A stretch of 64,000 bases of DNA from Oscheius tipulae (GCA_037178975.1 JASJZH010000006.1:3906001-3970000), one strand, 5' to 3'. Shown: positions 45,564 to 60,427, counted from the stretch's first letter. Notes: a model not told the origin generated them from the letters alone. Translations and numbers: made by a program.

Positions 45564-46813
45564 TTAAAGCGGAATGTTTAATGATCGAGAGTCTGCATTC
45601 GCTTGAGGTGCTCTCAATAAACTTGGGGATTCAATTGATTTCGAGAATATCATCGAAGGATTGTTGGAAGCGTCAAAAACTTGAGCATTACTCAATACCA
45701 TTTCTGGTTTCTTCCAACACCCAAGTAGTTGTGCAATGGTTAGTTTGATTATGGGATTCATGACAATCAGAATCACCGGGTAGAGAGTTAAATTTAAGAA
45801 TAAGGCGTAGTCGAGTAAAAGTGACACCACAAATACACCCCAGTCTTGACTCAAGTCTGGCAAGAAAGTGAAGAGCAATGTCTCAATTTCAAAAGCACAG
45901 CAAATGAGAAGTGCCTGAAATGCAATTCCAAAAAGAGTGTGAATGCATCAACCTGTATAAGGATGTTTATTTCCGCTGAATGAGAACTCGTCTCAGTTCG
46001 TTTGATCCTGACGTATATCAGCACACAAATGTAGAAAACCATCATCAAGGCAGGAACTGCAATAAAACTAACTGAAACCTAAAATTTTTCTTACCGACGT
46101 ATCCAAGTTTCCAAGTAATGTTCATGAACACACTTTGAAACCCAGGATTCATGAGTGACGGACAGTTATATGTGAAGTAAAAGTAGTCATGTCGGAATAC
46201 TTTTGGACAGTTTATCAAGGTTGTTACGAGGCACCAGATAAAACCCAATAACCATGGAATAATACTATAAAATTTAAAACAATATGAAAGATGCCTACCA
46301 TATGATATACAGTCGCTTCCCTTCGAACAAGATCCAATGCAGTTTGTGGCTGAATGTCGAAGCAAATCGATTGACAGAGATCAGAAAGGAGACCCAGAAA
46401 ATGGTCAAGAAGAACAGCGTGTCGAAACTGTAAACAGCTGATTCGAATCAAAACAGCCCTGTCACCTTGACAGTGTGATCATAAGCGCTCCTTCTCCATA
46501 AATTGGTTTACCAGCCAAGGAAATTGGAATAGCGACACCGAACTGACAAATTATAAGATCTCCAATAGAGGCCACCAGTATGCTTGCAGTTAACACGTAG
46601 AATGGATATGTAAGAAAAAACTGAAAGATTTTAATCCTTCAAAACAACTTTTCTTACCCGCCTATGCTTGAACATGGCATAAATCACCAGAACATTAATA
46701 ATTAGAGAGAATATTGCTAAGAAGAGGTACGAAAGGCCAGCTCCAAGACGATAGCCAATGGAAGGCTGGTAATCCGTGTGATTGTAGTGCATTGAGAAGT
46801 GCTGCAGAAGCAT
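45564..46813 (-). CDS. Nematode serpentine GPCR, orphan, NRF in place of DRY
   Basis: Exons in transcript order: 46813-46658, 46620-46466, 46427-46299, 46264-46095, 46056-45953, 45914-45564; 354 aa, phases agree. Seven hydrophobic helices are readable: LSYLFLAIFSLIINVLVIYA, FYVLTASILVASIGDLIICQ, FDTLFFLTIFWVSFLISV, IIPWLLGFIWCLVTTLI, VPALMMVFYICVLIYV, ALLICCAFEIETLLFTFL, LLLDYALFLNLTLYPVI. After helix 3 the motif is NRF, as in several nematode chemoreceptor families (srx-like) and unlike the DRY of amine receptors. Helix 7 ends NLTLYPVILIVMN. An NHT glycosylation site lies in the N-terminus. The ligand is unknown; a chemosensory or peptide receptor is possible. Confidence 0.82.
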
Positions 46814-47758
46814 ATTTGAAAAGAGTAGAAGGGTGACTCGAGTTGTTTTCAGACAAGTCAACTCTGATATTTCCCCAAAACCTGTATATTGGAAAATTGT
46901 CACAGCAGGAAGGAATCTTTGCATTCTTCAGCAACATGGCAGATGAACCCGTCAGAAGTGTTTACTTTTTAGAATTGCTATTGAATTATGGCTATTTTTA
47001 TAAAGTAAATAGGTTTTTAAGGCGATTGAACTGCTTGTTACGCAGGCGATTTGACAACCGGAGATAAGGGACCGACTGCGAAATAGAGTGCAGGTTGTGA
47101 TTTTTCAGGAAAGCAGTCATCGTCACGCTCTAACGCTCTTCAAAATATTTACAAGGATAAACTGGGGGCATTTTACTGACAAACTGATTTCTTCATACCG
47201 AAAACAACATGTCGGGACGGCGAAACAAGATCGGCATTGTCGAAGACGTTCCCAAAAATCAGTTCCTTGGGTATTTGAATAAGGAAGGGGTATGGAAACT
47301 GGGATCCCATATTTGTCTTCAGGCTCATGGTATTATCTCCGTCATATCCGTAATTTTACCCCTTTTGAAAACTTTGCCTAGTCTTAGTCTTTAATTGGTT
47401 CGTACCCCTCGTTTCTTGCTTGATGATTGCACGATTGCGTGCATACTAAATTTAGAAGAGAACAAGAATGCTGCCAATAATTCGGCTTTTCAAAATCGAT
47501 AGTCGTCCCAGCTTTCTCAGCATCTGCTGACCGCCATAACTTGTTTAGCGTCGTTCTACTCTTGACCGATAAGATACAATCGATGACCGCTCTCCCTTGC
47601 GCACAGATCCAGTCTTCCTCACTGGACTGTTGTTCAATCCCACGAGACGATGTCTTCACTTTGTCCTTTAATATTGTTTTCGTCTCTCAACATGTTTGTC
47701 TTTACTATCCAACTAACAGTCATATACAGTTCTGGCTCTTTTCAGTAAACTATTCAAA
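46814..47758. other. Region between divergent GPCR and folate genes; one small ORF
   Basis: An ATG at 47209 opens a codon-like stretch (MSGRRNKIGIVEDVPKNQF) that reaches a possible donor at 47289 and could be a small first exon, but I found no partner. The rest shows nothing recognisable. A strong acceptor at 47745 precedes the next start codon by 13 nt. Confidence 0.3.
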
Positions 47759-48858
47759 ATGCCGGCTCAGCTGATTAGTGGCCTAGAAATCAGCAAAAAG
47801 GTTCTCAACGAAGTCGCCGAACAGCTCAAGTCTACCCGCTCCAAGCATCCCTCATTCAACTCTGTCTTAGCTATCGTCCAGGCATTTCCTCATACTTATT
47901 ATTGACAAATTTAAGTCCAGGTTGGAAACCGATCCGATTCGAATGTCTACATTGGCGCAAAGATTAAAAAAGCTGCTGAGATCGGAGCTGAAGGAAAACT
48001 GATCAAGCTTCCCGATTCAATCACACAGAGAGAACTGGAGGAAGAAATTGACCGACTCAACAACGACGAGAATGTTGACGGTATCATAATTCAGGTAATT
48101 TTTATCTTTAATTTTTTATCCGTCTTTTTCAGCTACCTTTGGATTGTAAGGAAAAGATCGACGCCGACGCCGTCGTGGATCGAATTCACCACGAGAAAGA
48201 TGTTGATGGGTTGACACGTGAGAATGCCGGTCGTTTGATGCGGGGAGAGCTGGACAGCACAATTTTCCCCTGTACTCCCTGGGGATGTCTTTATCTCGTA
48301 CAGGAAGCCACTGGTTTGCTCTAAAGCATTCACCCTTTGATATACTCCTTAAGGCGACAAGAACTTCGTTTCTGGAAAAAATGTTGTCGTGATCGGACGT
48401 TCCAAGATTGTCGGATCTCCAGCTGCCGCTTTGTTTATGTGGCACAATGGAACAACTACAATCTGCCATTCGAGAACGAGCAATCTCAAGGAACACTGTC
48501 AAAATGCTGACATTTTGATCGTGGCTATTGGAAAGAAGCACTTTGTCAAAGGAGACTGGATCAAGCCTGGTGCCGTGGTTATTGACTGCGGAATCAACGT
48601 CGAGGAGGCAAGTGAGCCTGGAAAAAAGAACAGATTGTTTGGTGATGTTGACTTTGACGCTGCCAAAGAGGTTTGTGTGCTTTTTTAACATTCATTAGAT
48701 AAAATTTTAGGTTGCTGGCTACATCACTCCGGTTCCTGGAGGAGTTGGCCCGATGACTGTTGCCATGCTCATCAAGAATACGTTCGAACAGGCTGTTCGT
48801 AGGCGCCTTAACAAGGTAACACCTGCTTTGGCTATATAAATTTGTCTTTCAGAATTAA
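47759..48858 (+). CDS. Methylene-THF dehydrogenase / methenyl-THF cyclohydrolase
   Basis: Oxidises 5,10-methylene-THF to methenyl-THF and hydrolyses it to 10-formyl-THF. Exons: 47759-47881, 47921-48094, 48133-48313, 48354-48670, 48711-48815, 48853-48858 (Asn then stop); 301 aa. Motifs: [18 protein letters not shown] with the catalytic Tyr-x3-Lys, [28 protein letters not shown] for the dinucleotide fold, VVIDCGIN, and [16 protein letters not shown]. No mitochondrial signal is apparent, so it is probably cytosolic. The first intron looks GC-AG (CAG|gcattt). The last exon encodes a single Asn. Exon 48711-48815 ends in phase 0 and could instead splice to 49367 in the ligase gene, making a trifunctional C1-THF synthase. 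Confidence 0.93.
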
Positions 48859-49021
48859 ATTTGACGTGTAGTGCTGCACCGGGTTTCTCTGCCTTCACTT
48901 TGTATCACATTTGTTGTAAATTCTTTAATATAAATGTTTTGACAAAGACAACTCTTTGGCCTTTACAACCATCCCAAACAACCAAAATCGATCAAGGTCA
49001 TTCGGTCGCTTTATAACCCAA

Positions 49022-51644
<2,623 letters not shown>

Positions 51645-51655
51645 ATTACCACGAA

Positions 51656-51661
51656 AATAAA
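51656..51661 (+). terminator. Polyadenylation signal of the formate-THF ligase gene
   Basis: AATAAA 11 nt after the stop codon, with further overlapping A/T-rich copies. Confidence 0.65.
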
Positions 51662-52500
51662 ATAATTAGTGAGTGTAATGTATCTTTGAGCATTTTATCC
51701 CTTTTTGAGCTAGAGAGCCCCTGATTCCGGGGTGACGGTTGTTAAGCCCAACAGCTGAAGATTGTTCTAAAGGTTTCATCGTGTAGAAAAACATTTTTCA
51801 GCCATCCGATGTTTAATGTTCTGATAGATCTCCACAAGCCTTTTCTAACGTCGTCAAGAAGTTCAAGTTAGCTTCAATGGCAGCGGAGATATGAGGCTCA
51901 CTAAAAGTATGCTCATCGACTACTTTGAGAAAGCTTAAACTTTTGAAGCACAAATGCAATCAAGCTGGTCTTGTGCACTGTAATAGAGCATAAGATACTA
52001 TGCGCCGGAAGGGAGCCGTGCAAAGGATCAATCCGATTGGCAACTACAGTTTGTCATTCGTAACTTCTCGAAGTCATATTTGGAAAAAAAAAAACTGACC
52101 CGGGCCAGACAGGGGGGCGTGATCACAACTGATTTTGAGCCCGTATCATGTTTTCCACATTCCTCCTAGAAAGGCTTCACACACAAAGACGCAGAAAGAC
52201 AGGATTGATTTTTAATGGAATTCAAAACAAGGACAGTACAAGAAAAAAGGGCAAAAAATAAAAAAGTTCAGGAAAAACGAGACAGTAGGGTTAGTATCAC
52301 TGGTATATGTGATGCTCAGTATCAGTATAGGATCATATAGAACTAACAAACAATTAGTACTAAATGGCAATATTGGCTTCAGACAAACAGACACACACTC
52401 AGACAGTGACGCGAGGACATTTTAAAATAGATTATGTTTAAGCTTGATAAATGAAGACAAAAGTAAAATGATTAATAGGTTTAATGAATCTTTGTATTAC
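51662..52500. other. Convergent intergenic region
   Basis: Lies between the 3' ends of the ligase (+) and the first P450 (-). No exon chain or repeat is recognised. A short sequence near 51709-51761 resembles on the minus strand the last P450 exon (PES and NNL segments with a stop) and may be a decayed copy. Confidence 0.4.
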
Positions 52501-54448
52501 TTATCGCTTTTTCAGATAGAGGGTCACTGATTCGGGAGTAACCGTTGTGGAGCCCAACAGCTTGAGATTGTTCTAAAGACTTCTTTGTGATGGCCAATTG
52601 TTTACGCACCTCTGTTTTAGGCCCTATAGTAAAGGTGAAACGACGCAAAATGTAAACAAGAGCAAGCTTTTCTTCCAAGTATGCCAATCGCTGCCCAATG
52701 CAAATTCTTGGTCCTGCTCCAAATGGAATCCATGCCATTGGATGACGTTGTTCTTCCCGCAACCATCTGAAAACTGCTTTAAAGTAACCACGTTAGTGTT
52801 ACCTCTCAGGAAAGAACTGTTCTGCATCTTCTCCCCACAATGTTTTATCAAAATGAATTGAGAAGACGTCAGCCCAGATGCATACTCCTTTTTCGATCTG
52901 ATAGCCGCCGACCGTTGTTTCTTTCATACATGTTCTTGCTGTAGCACTAAATGAACACAGTACTTTTGAAATACTTGGACCCACGTTGTCGCTAGCGGGT
53001 AAAAGCGGAGAGTTTCTTTGATTACGGCATCTAAATACTTCAAATTTCCGAGGCTTTCAAATGACACGTTCTGGAAATGGTAGTGAATTTTTGTGGCGAA
53101 TATACCTCTCTTCCAGAACAGGTCTCATCAATTTCTTGTTGCAACTTATTTTGAACTTCTGGATGTTTAGCCAACATGAATGAGCTGTAGGCTAAAGCGT
53201 TTGCCGTTGTGTCAAAACCAGCAACTAGAAAGACAAAGCATTGGGAAATAATCTCATCTTTTGTCATTGATCGTTCGACCTAAACAAAGAGCTATTCTGT
53301 GTATTTTTGACTATTACCTTCACGTTAGATGCTGTAAACTCTGAGCCATCACTAATCTCATCCACCCTAGCATTAAGGAAAAGGTCGACAAAGTCTTTTG
53401 GTTGCTCAGGCTCAAGACCTTCCAAAGAGTCTTTCTCCTAATTATAGCTGTGATCAGTTGAACAAAGTGTATCGTACCCTTTGTGTTAGTCTTTCATCAA
53501 TTGTCCTTCCAACAACTTCAAAAAGTGGGAGTGCTGGAGCATTTCTCAGTCTAGCCACACTCACAATGAAGTTTCTAATGCCTTTTCTGAAGAAAGGCAT
53601 TCCAGCCAGCATATAGAAGATCGGGGAGTTCAAGTTTCGTCCAAAGATCTGCAACGAGACAAGTTTAGGATTAGAGCCAAACTCACCCTTTGACACCATT
53701 CAATTAAAGGGTTATTGAACAGCGTGGATCCTTCTTGTCCTAGGGCAATCCTTGAAATTACGTCCATTGTCAGTTCCTTGTAATAGGTGTGAATGTTTAG
53801 AGGTTCTTTCTCGCTAGTTTGCTCGAGAAGCTTCATAAACTCAAAAATCGAATCTTCAACGGTATTCATAATCTGAATAATTAAACTTGAGTGATTTCAA
53901 TTCTACTAGCACAACCTTTTTCAAATTATTGTTGGTAAAAGTTGGTGCACAGATTGTTCGAAGCCTCTTCCAGCGGGCTCCCTCGGCCTCCGCCAAGGTG
54001 AGCATCGGATCGTCAGCCTCTCCACTCATGAAGTCCTTCTAAAAAGCGTATATCATGAATCCGAAAAAGAAACCTTTCTACTATGAAAACAGTCAAAATT
54101 CTTCACGAAAATCTCCTGGAGCATTTTAACGTCACTAACGACCAACACTTTTCGAATGCCTTCCTGTATGCCGTACACTTTTCCGTATTTCTGTAAGAAG
54201 ATGTGCTTGATAAAACATTCTAATACCTTTGTCCATTCACTAAGTTGAATAACATTTGGGTTTCGATAATCCACCAAATCTTGAAAGTTTCCGGTGAATA
54301 GACTTGGAGCTGGGCCAGGAATTCCTTTTCTTTTCCAGTAGTCTCGATGGTAAATGTAGAAGCTGAGAACACAATGGACACTTAATAAACAACAAAAATA
54401 CCATAGTATGGCTAATAGAACCAAAAAAACAATGGGTAAAAGCATCAT
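52501..54448 (-). CDS. Cytochrome P450, CYP3 clan, copy 1
   Basis: Haem-thiolate monooxygenase anchored in the ER. Exons in transcript order: 54448-54402, 54362-54227, 54190-54074, 54038-53916, 53872-53687, 53648-53478, 53437-53318, 53279-53106, 53070-52985, 52946-52803, 52766-52610, 52572-52501; 510 aa. It has an N-terminal anchor ([14 protein letters not shown]), proline hinge [19 protein letters not shown] helix C, I-helix [14 protein letters not shown]-helix KETLR, PERW, and haem loop [11 protein letters not shown] with the Cys ligand. Layout and length fit the CYP3/CYP13-like family. It is one of three tandem same-strand copies and the most distal of the array. Substrate not predictable. 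Confidence 0.92.
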
Positions 54449-54784
54449 TGGACCGAAGGAACCCTCTTTTCTAGTCTTAAATACCACCGGACGCTATTGC
54501 AAATAATGCGTCACGACAGCCTGTTTTGTGTCTTGGTAGAAATCATAAACAGAGTCTTGTTAAGATGGTTCAGTAGGGTCCAAACACTGTAGTTTTTATT
54601 TAGTGAACGTTTTGGTCGTAGACAACAATATTCGTAGCCATAACATATAAAACTGCCCATTTTAACTTGTAATTTTTTTTGTGATTTCTGCCGCTTGTGA
54701 CTCCTGTCTGCTTTGACCCCAGTCACAGCAAAACAAACCTGCGCAAAAGAAAGGTTAAGACTCTTTTATTTCATTTTCACAAAG

Positions 54785-54790
54785 TTTATT
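54785..54790 (-). terminator. Polyadenylation signal of P450 copy 2
   Basis: AATAAA on the minus strand just after the stop at 54799. Confidence 0.6.
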
Positions 54791-54798
54791 TGATTGAT

Positions 54799-56799
54799 TT
54801 ATCGACTCTTTAAGTAAACGGTGACTGCTTCAGGTTGAACTGTAGCCGAACCACTAAGTTTGAGAGTCGTCTGAAAGTTATTTAACTTCTGGAAAAGACA
54901 ATAAACCTCAGTCTTGGGGCCTTTTTCCATTGAAAACTGCCTGAGAATATAGACAAGTGCCAATTTTTCTTCAATGTAGGCAAGTCTCTGTCCAATGCAA
55001 AGTCGTGGTCCGGCACCTAAAACTTTCTTAGTCTCCTCATTTTGTGAAAGATACCAAACGGAAGCCAGGCCACAGGATTGTGTGCTTCCCCTATCAGCCA
55101 TCTGAGATTGTTACTCGTTATGAAAAGAAGAAATCCTACCTTTCCGGCACAAAGTTATCTGCATCCTGTCCCCAAACATCTTTGTCGTACTGAACAGACC
55201 AAGAATCTGCCCAAATAAGAGTTCCTGCTTCGACCGAAATGTCACCAAGGGTTGTATTTTTCATACAGGTTCTTGATGCAGCTCTTTAAGTTTAAAAACT
55301 TTTACTATACAAAGAACTTACATAGCCGCCAATGGATACATTCTCAAAGTTTCTTTGATAACTGCATCCATATACTTTAGCTTGGAAAGTGCGTCGCTAC
55401 TCACAGGCTAAACGCATATTCGTTAAAAAAACACTATTTTGAAACGCCACCCCTGTAGCTGGAACATTTTCGTCAATTTCTTCTAAAAGCTTCTTCTGTT
55501 TTTCTGGATAAGTCATCAAAAGCCATGAAGTATAAGCTAGAGCATTGGAAGTCGTGTCAAAACCGGCAAGGAGGAATAGAAAACACTGAGCAACAATTTC
55601 CTCTCGCGTCAGAGATTTTGTGATCTGAAAAGAAAGATAGTTATTATGATTTCAATTGTACCTTGTTGTTGTTTCTGCTAAATTCAGCCGTGTTGTCGAC
55701 AGTCTCTTCGGCTCGAGCATCCAAAAACAAGTCAATAAAATCTCTAGCTTCTCCGGAATCTATTCCATCTTTTGCATCACGTTCCTGAAACCGAGATGAA
55801 AATTTTTTATACTACACTACTCTTTGAGCGATGCGGTCATCAACAGCTTTGTAGCAGGTTTCAAAGATAGGTAAGGCAGGACTTCCTCTAATTTTAGCCA
55901 ACGCTATGAAGAGCTTGCGAAGCCCAATTCGAAACCAGTACCAAGGTAGCATTGCTGCTAACATCATGAACGGAGATCTTAAGTTGAAACCGAAGATCTG
56001 CAACATCATCACTCTTTTTCCTGCTTCTGCCGAACCTTTCGAACATGCGGAGCAATTGAGTTGTGAAACATGTTTGAGCCTTGTTGACCCATAGCGATCC
56101 TTGAAATGATGTCTAGCGTGTACTCTTGAAAGTAGAGATGCACGTTCACTGGTTCAGTTTCCGAGACATTCTCTAGCAGACGGACCAATTCGAGAGCTGA
56201 ATCCTCGACAGTTTCCGATATCTGCAAAAAAATTAATAGCACAGTGCACTGTTATCAACCTTCTTGAGACTACCAGACGAGAAAGTGGGAGCACAGATCG
56301 TGCGAAGACGCTTCCACCGGTTCCCCTGGGATTCGAAAAGATGAACTCGGGGGTCGTTTTCCACATCTCCAGTAATCACACCTAGCTGAACTATAACTAT
56401 CCACAAGATGATTGAAAAACAAACCATCCTCCCGTAGAAACAGTCAAACTTTTTCACAAACAGCTCATGAAGCATGTTCACGTCACTCACAACTAGTACT
56501 TTGCGATATCCTTCCAGGAAACCATAAACTTTTCCATATTTCTGGAAATATGAATAAAATAAGCGCTTAATTCATTACCTTTGTCCAATCACGAAGTTTC
56601 AGAACACCTGGGTAACCTTTGTCTGCGATTTCCCAATAGTTTCCAATAAACAAATGACCAGATGGTCCGGGAATACCTCGACGTTTCCAGTGTGACAACT
56701 GGTAAAAGTAAAAGCTAAACAAAAAAATTTTTTTTTAGTACGAAACATTGTGTACCCAATAATGGCGAGCAGAAGGCCGAGAACAATTAGATACAGCAT
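54799..56799 (-). CDS. Cytochrome P450, CYP3 clan, copy 2
   Basis: Exons in transcript order: 56799-56756, 56714-56579, 56541-56425, 56385-56260, 56221-56036, 55997-55821, 55784-55662, 55624-55451, 55407-55322, 55283-55140, 55101-55055, 55016-54907, 54870-54799; 513 aa, phases agree. Anchor MLYLIVLGLLLAIIG, hinge [20 protein letters not shown]-helix [22 protein letters not shown], haem loop [11 protein letters not shown]. Compared with its neighbours it has one extra 38-nt intron, placed inside the haem loop (PFG|AGPR). Reading through that intron gives a stop or a false alternative frame, so the gene can be mistaken for broken. It looks intact when spliced. Confidence 0.92.
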
Positions 56800-57543
56800 A
56801 GGTCGACAGGTGATTACTGGACTAGAGTGTGACCTTCAACTATATGCGCAGCAAATATGAACAAGGCGCTGGCGCCGTGTTGATTTTTTTTCAGACACTA
56901 TACGGACACACAAAATGGAACGCAATATTTTCATCTTAGTACAAGATGCCGATTGACTTCATCATCGTCGTTTAGAGTAGACGGGCTTCTTCAATGGGTA
57001 GTCGTTAGTCCTCGGAGATTAATCTCCGACTAAAAATAGCGATTCATTAAAGAATCAATGCCGTATAACTTTGTTTCTCGGTTTGGAACATTGTGTCTGC
57101 TTGGAAAGTAAGAATGAGCATCTTTGCTTGTTACGTGTTTTAAACGCCCGCCAATACAGAAGTAGAGGACCTTGAAATTGTTCCAAATTGAAACTGCGTA
57201 CATTCAGTTAGAATTTTAGTAGAGTTACCGCACTAAGCGACATCCCATGCTGCTCTAACCGCCGGTATTGTTGCATTCAGTGCATAGAATTGAATTAGCG
57301 AATATAACAGCTATATACAATAGTAGAAGAGTCATCGTGTTCTGGAGACTGTTCGGTACTAACTTAGACGATCGTTCGACGCTATTCATGTACCTTTACA
57401 GCAGCAGCCTGCTTGTTCAAGGATTTCCCACGGATCTGCACCAACGTACACAGAGGAAGTGTAGGGTAACTAATGGATTATACAATACATAGTACTTCAA
57501 AAGAGAACAAACAGATGGGAATAAGTTTTCAATCTCGTTACAG
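56800..57543. other. Spacer between P450 copies 2 and 3
   Basis: About 740 nt without a recognised exon. A TATA-like tatat at 56841-56845 (about 45 nt upstream of the copy 2 start) may be its core promoter. Confidence 0.4.
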
Positions 57544-57549
57544 TTTATT
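57544..57549 (-). terminator. Polyadenylation signal of P450 copy 3
   Basis: AATAAA on the minus strand 12 nt after the stop at 57561. Confidence 0.6.
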
Positions 57550-57560
57550 GAAAAATACTA

Positions 57561-59517
57561 TCACCGTTTTTTGAGGTAGACTGTGACTGCTTCCGGTTGA
57601 GTGGTTGTTGAACCTTGGAGATTAAGCTTTGCCTAGAAGAAAAGTTTTACCAAAGAGTGAACATAGTTCACCTCTGTTTTTGGACCTTGTTCCATTGTAT
57701 ATCTGCGTAGAATGTGCAGAAGAGCCAGTTTTTCCTCGATGTAAGCCAATCGTTGGCCGATACAGAGTCTAGGTCCTGCTCCGAACGGAATCCATGCCAT
57801 AGGATGACGAACTTCATCTCTTTGCCACCTGTAATTGTTTTGTAAGATAGTGCTACAAGAGTTATCTACCTTTCAGGTACAAATTCATCCGCGTCTGGAC
57901 CCCAAAGTTGCTTGCTGTAATGAAGAGTCCATACATCTGCCCAGATAAGCGTATCCTTCTCAATCGGTATGCCACCAAGAGTAGTCTCTTTCATGCATCG
58001 TCGGGAGGCAGCACTGAAATAGCTCGAGGTTAATTAAATAGAAACTTACATAGAGGCTAGAGGAAACATTCTCAGAGACTCCTTGATTACACATTCCATG
58101 TACTTCAGTTTGGATAATGTGTCGAAGCCAACTATCTTAATATACTGTTTAACAATAATCACATCAATCAAATCACCGTGCTTGTGCAGTGTTCGTCAAT
58201 CTCTTCTTGAATCTTCTTTTGCTTGTCCGGATGCGTAGCCAGGAGCCACGAAGTATAGGCTAGAGCATTGGAAGTCGTGTCAAAGCCGGCGATGAGGAAG
58301 ACGAAACATTGAGCAACAATCTCTTCACGAGTTAAAGAGCGCGAGACCTGAAGGGTAGAATATTTGATGAAAAAGAAATTACAGTTGCATTATTTTTACT
58401 GAATTCGGTATCGTTGTTGGACATTTCTTCGGCCCTTGCGTCCAGGAAGAGATCGACAAAGTCGGCTGGCTCTCCAGGCTCGATACCATCTGCAAGATCC
58501 TTTTCCTGAAAAAAAAAACTCTTTATATGTGTCAAAAAGTGAGCTCACTCTCTGTGCTATTCTTTCGTCAATGGTTTTATAGCACATGTTAAAGATTGGA
58601 AGAGCAGGACTTTTTCGAAGTTTCGAGATGGCCATGTAAAACCGACGGAACTGAACTCGGAAACATGGTATTGTAGCTGCTGCTATGAATATAGGCTTGC
58701 GTAGGTCTCTTTTGAAGATCTTAAACTCATATGTTGTGCCAATAATTCACTACCTTCTGAACATGAGGAGTTAGATAGTTTTTGAACAAATTTGATCCGT
58801 TTTGTCCCATCGCAATTCTCAAAATTACGTCCATTGTGTACTCTTGGTAGTATTTGTGAATGTTGATTCCTTCCGTTTCAGAGATGTCTTCAAGCAAACG
58901 CACCATTTCAATCGCGGAGTCTTCGACAGTATCGGTAATCTAGGGCAATAGAAACATTTGACAAAAAACGTTTACCTTTTTGAGACTGTTGGATGAAAAG
59001 GTTGGAGCACAGATGGTGCGGATCCTCTTCCAGCGATTACCTTCTGATTCGAAAAGATGGACTCTAGCATCATTTTGGAGATCGCCGCTTGGGAGAATGC
59101 TCTGCAACACAACTATTGTCGAGATTTCATAATGTTATTGTACCTTTCTTCCATAGAAGTAGTCAAACTTTTTAACGAAGAGTTCCTGCAGCATGTCTGG
59201 ATCACTTACAACCAGAATCTTGCGGATTCCTTCCTGAACTCCGTAAACCTTTCCGTAGATCTAAAGCCATTTGCCTGCCAACTTCAGTGTTCACCTTGGT
59301 CCAATCTCTGAGAAGAAGCGATACTGGGTAGTTCTGATCCATCATTTCCCAGAATTGACCGAGGAACAAGGACCCAGGAGGTCCTGGGATTCCTCTTCTT
59401 TTCCAATATCCCATTTGATAGACATAAAAACTGCAATCAGGAAGTTACTGTTTTGTTTTTAACTTACACTACAACGCCCAAAATAACTGCACCGAGAACA
59501 ACGGGTAGAGAAAACAT
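57561..59517 (-). CDS. Cytochrome P450, CYP3 clan, copy 3
   Basis: Exons in transcript order: 59517-59468, 59430-59295, 59260-59144, 59101-58976, 58939-58754, 58719-58549, 58505-58383, 58347-58177, 58135-58050, 58013-57870, 57828-57672, 57632-57561; 512 aa, phases agree. Anchor [17 protein letters not shown], hinge [20 protein letters not shown]-helix [22 protein letters not shown], haem loop [11 protein letters not shown]. It is the 5'-most copy of the array and closer to copy 2 than to copy 1 in several exons (for example HLFESxGNRWKR). A TATA box lies close upstream. The family's role in oxidising lipids or xenobiotics is general knowledge; no specific substrate can be read. Confidence 0.93.
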
Positions 59518-59552
59518 GTTGACGGTAGATGCCACTCTCTTTGCTCCGAGGT

Positions 59553-59560
59553 TTATATAA
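59553..59560 (-). promoter_or_regulatory. TATA box of P450 copy 3
   Basis: TTATATAA 36 nt upstream of the start codon, implying a leader of only a few nucleotides. Confidence 0.6.
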
Positions 59561-60427
59561 GGTGAGGTCTTGGGAAAGCAATGATAGTGCTCGGATTACT
59601 GTTGTAAATAAATGTGCCAGTTATCTTTGTCTATAAATAGGTGAGGAGGGCGCAAACCACAAACGTTGCACGGACTGCTCATCTCTACGCCTGGGTGTTT
59701 GAACAATTATTTTTTCTCAGTAGTAAAATGGGTCTAAATCTGTGCAATAAACTGAGTCAAAGAACTTTCAAAAGATCGTTTAAAATAAAAAAGATCTAAG
59801 AGTCTCTTGAAGTTGAAAATAACGCTCCCATGGGTATTTGTTTTGTAGTTCTTAACAATTAGGCTCAATTGTAATATTCTGAATTGCTTCCTGCTGAATC
59901 TTACAAATTTTTCTACTAACATCAAATATCACTCTTCAAAAAGGAATCAAGCCATTTGTGATTTGGGTATCTGGGTGATTTGCGTCGTGATGCTATCACC
60001 TGTGTTGCTCATAGTAGCCGATGAACCTGTTCCATGACTAATATCTGCAGCAAGGCGTATGTTGTGTTTTTCGATTAAGTCAGAGAATAAGCCAGGAAAT
60101 GGTTAACATGAAACTATTGTCGTAATGTTGTTACTAATTGAAAAAACCGCATAAAAGCAAATTGAACATTTTTAAGCTGTCCACTTTTCTCATTTTCTGA
60201 TGAACATCGGTCCGCGCTCTCTACGAAAGACATATTTCAGCAATTACATTATGCATCCGGTAAGCTACATTTTTTTTAAAAAATCTTGCACTACTGTAGT
60301 TGACGTCACGGCAAAAATAGGGACGTAAGCGAAATAGTTTGCGTCGCGGTCCCCATATGATTCAGCATCGCCTAATTTCATATGAACTCCATATTATTCT
60401 TGCAATTTACTTTTTTTAAGGAAATAA
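59561..60427. other. Divergent intergenic region
   Basis: Separates P450 copy 3 (-) from the RING gene (+). No gene seen. An acceptor at 60420 lies seven bases before the RING start codon. Confidence 0.4.

Noticed and set aside
54449-54487. Longer N-terminus for P450 copy 1 from an upstream in-frame GTG
   Set aside because: Not an ATG; the ATG at 54448 directly precedes the membrane anchor.
54799-55101. Frame reading MADRGSTQSCGLASVWYL into the P450 haem loop, making copy 2 look altered or broken
   Set aside because: Joining 55140 to 55101 in phase and removing the 38-nt intron at 55017-55054 restores the normal W...PFGAGPR sequence.
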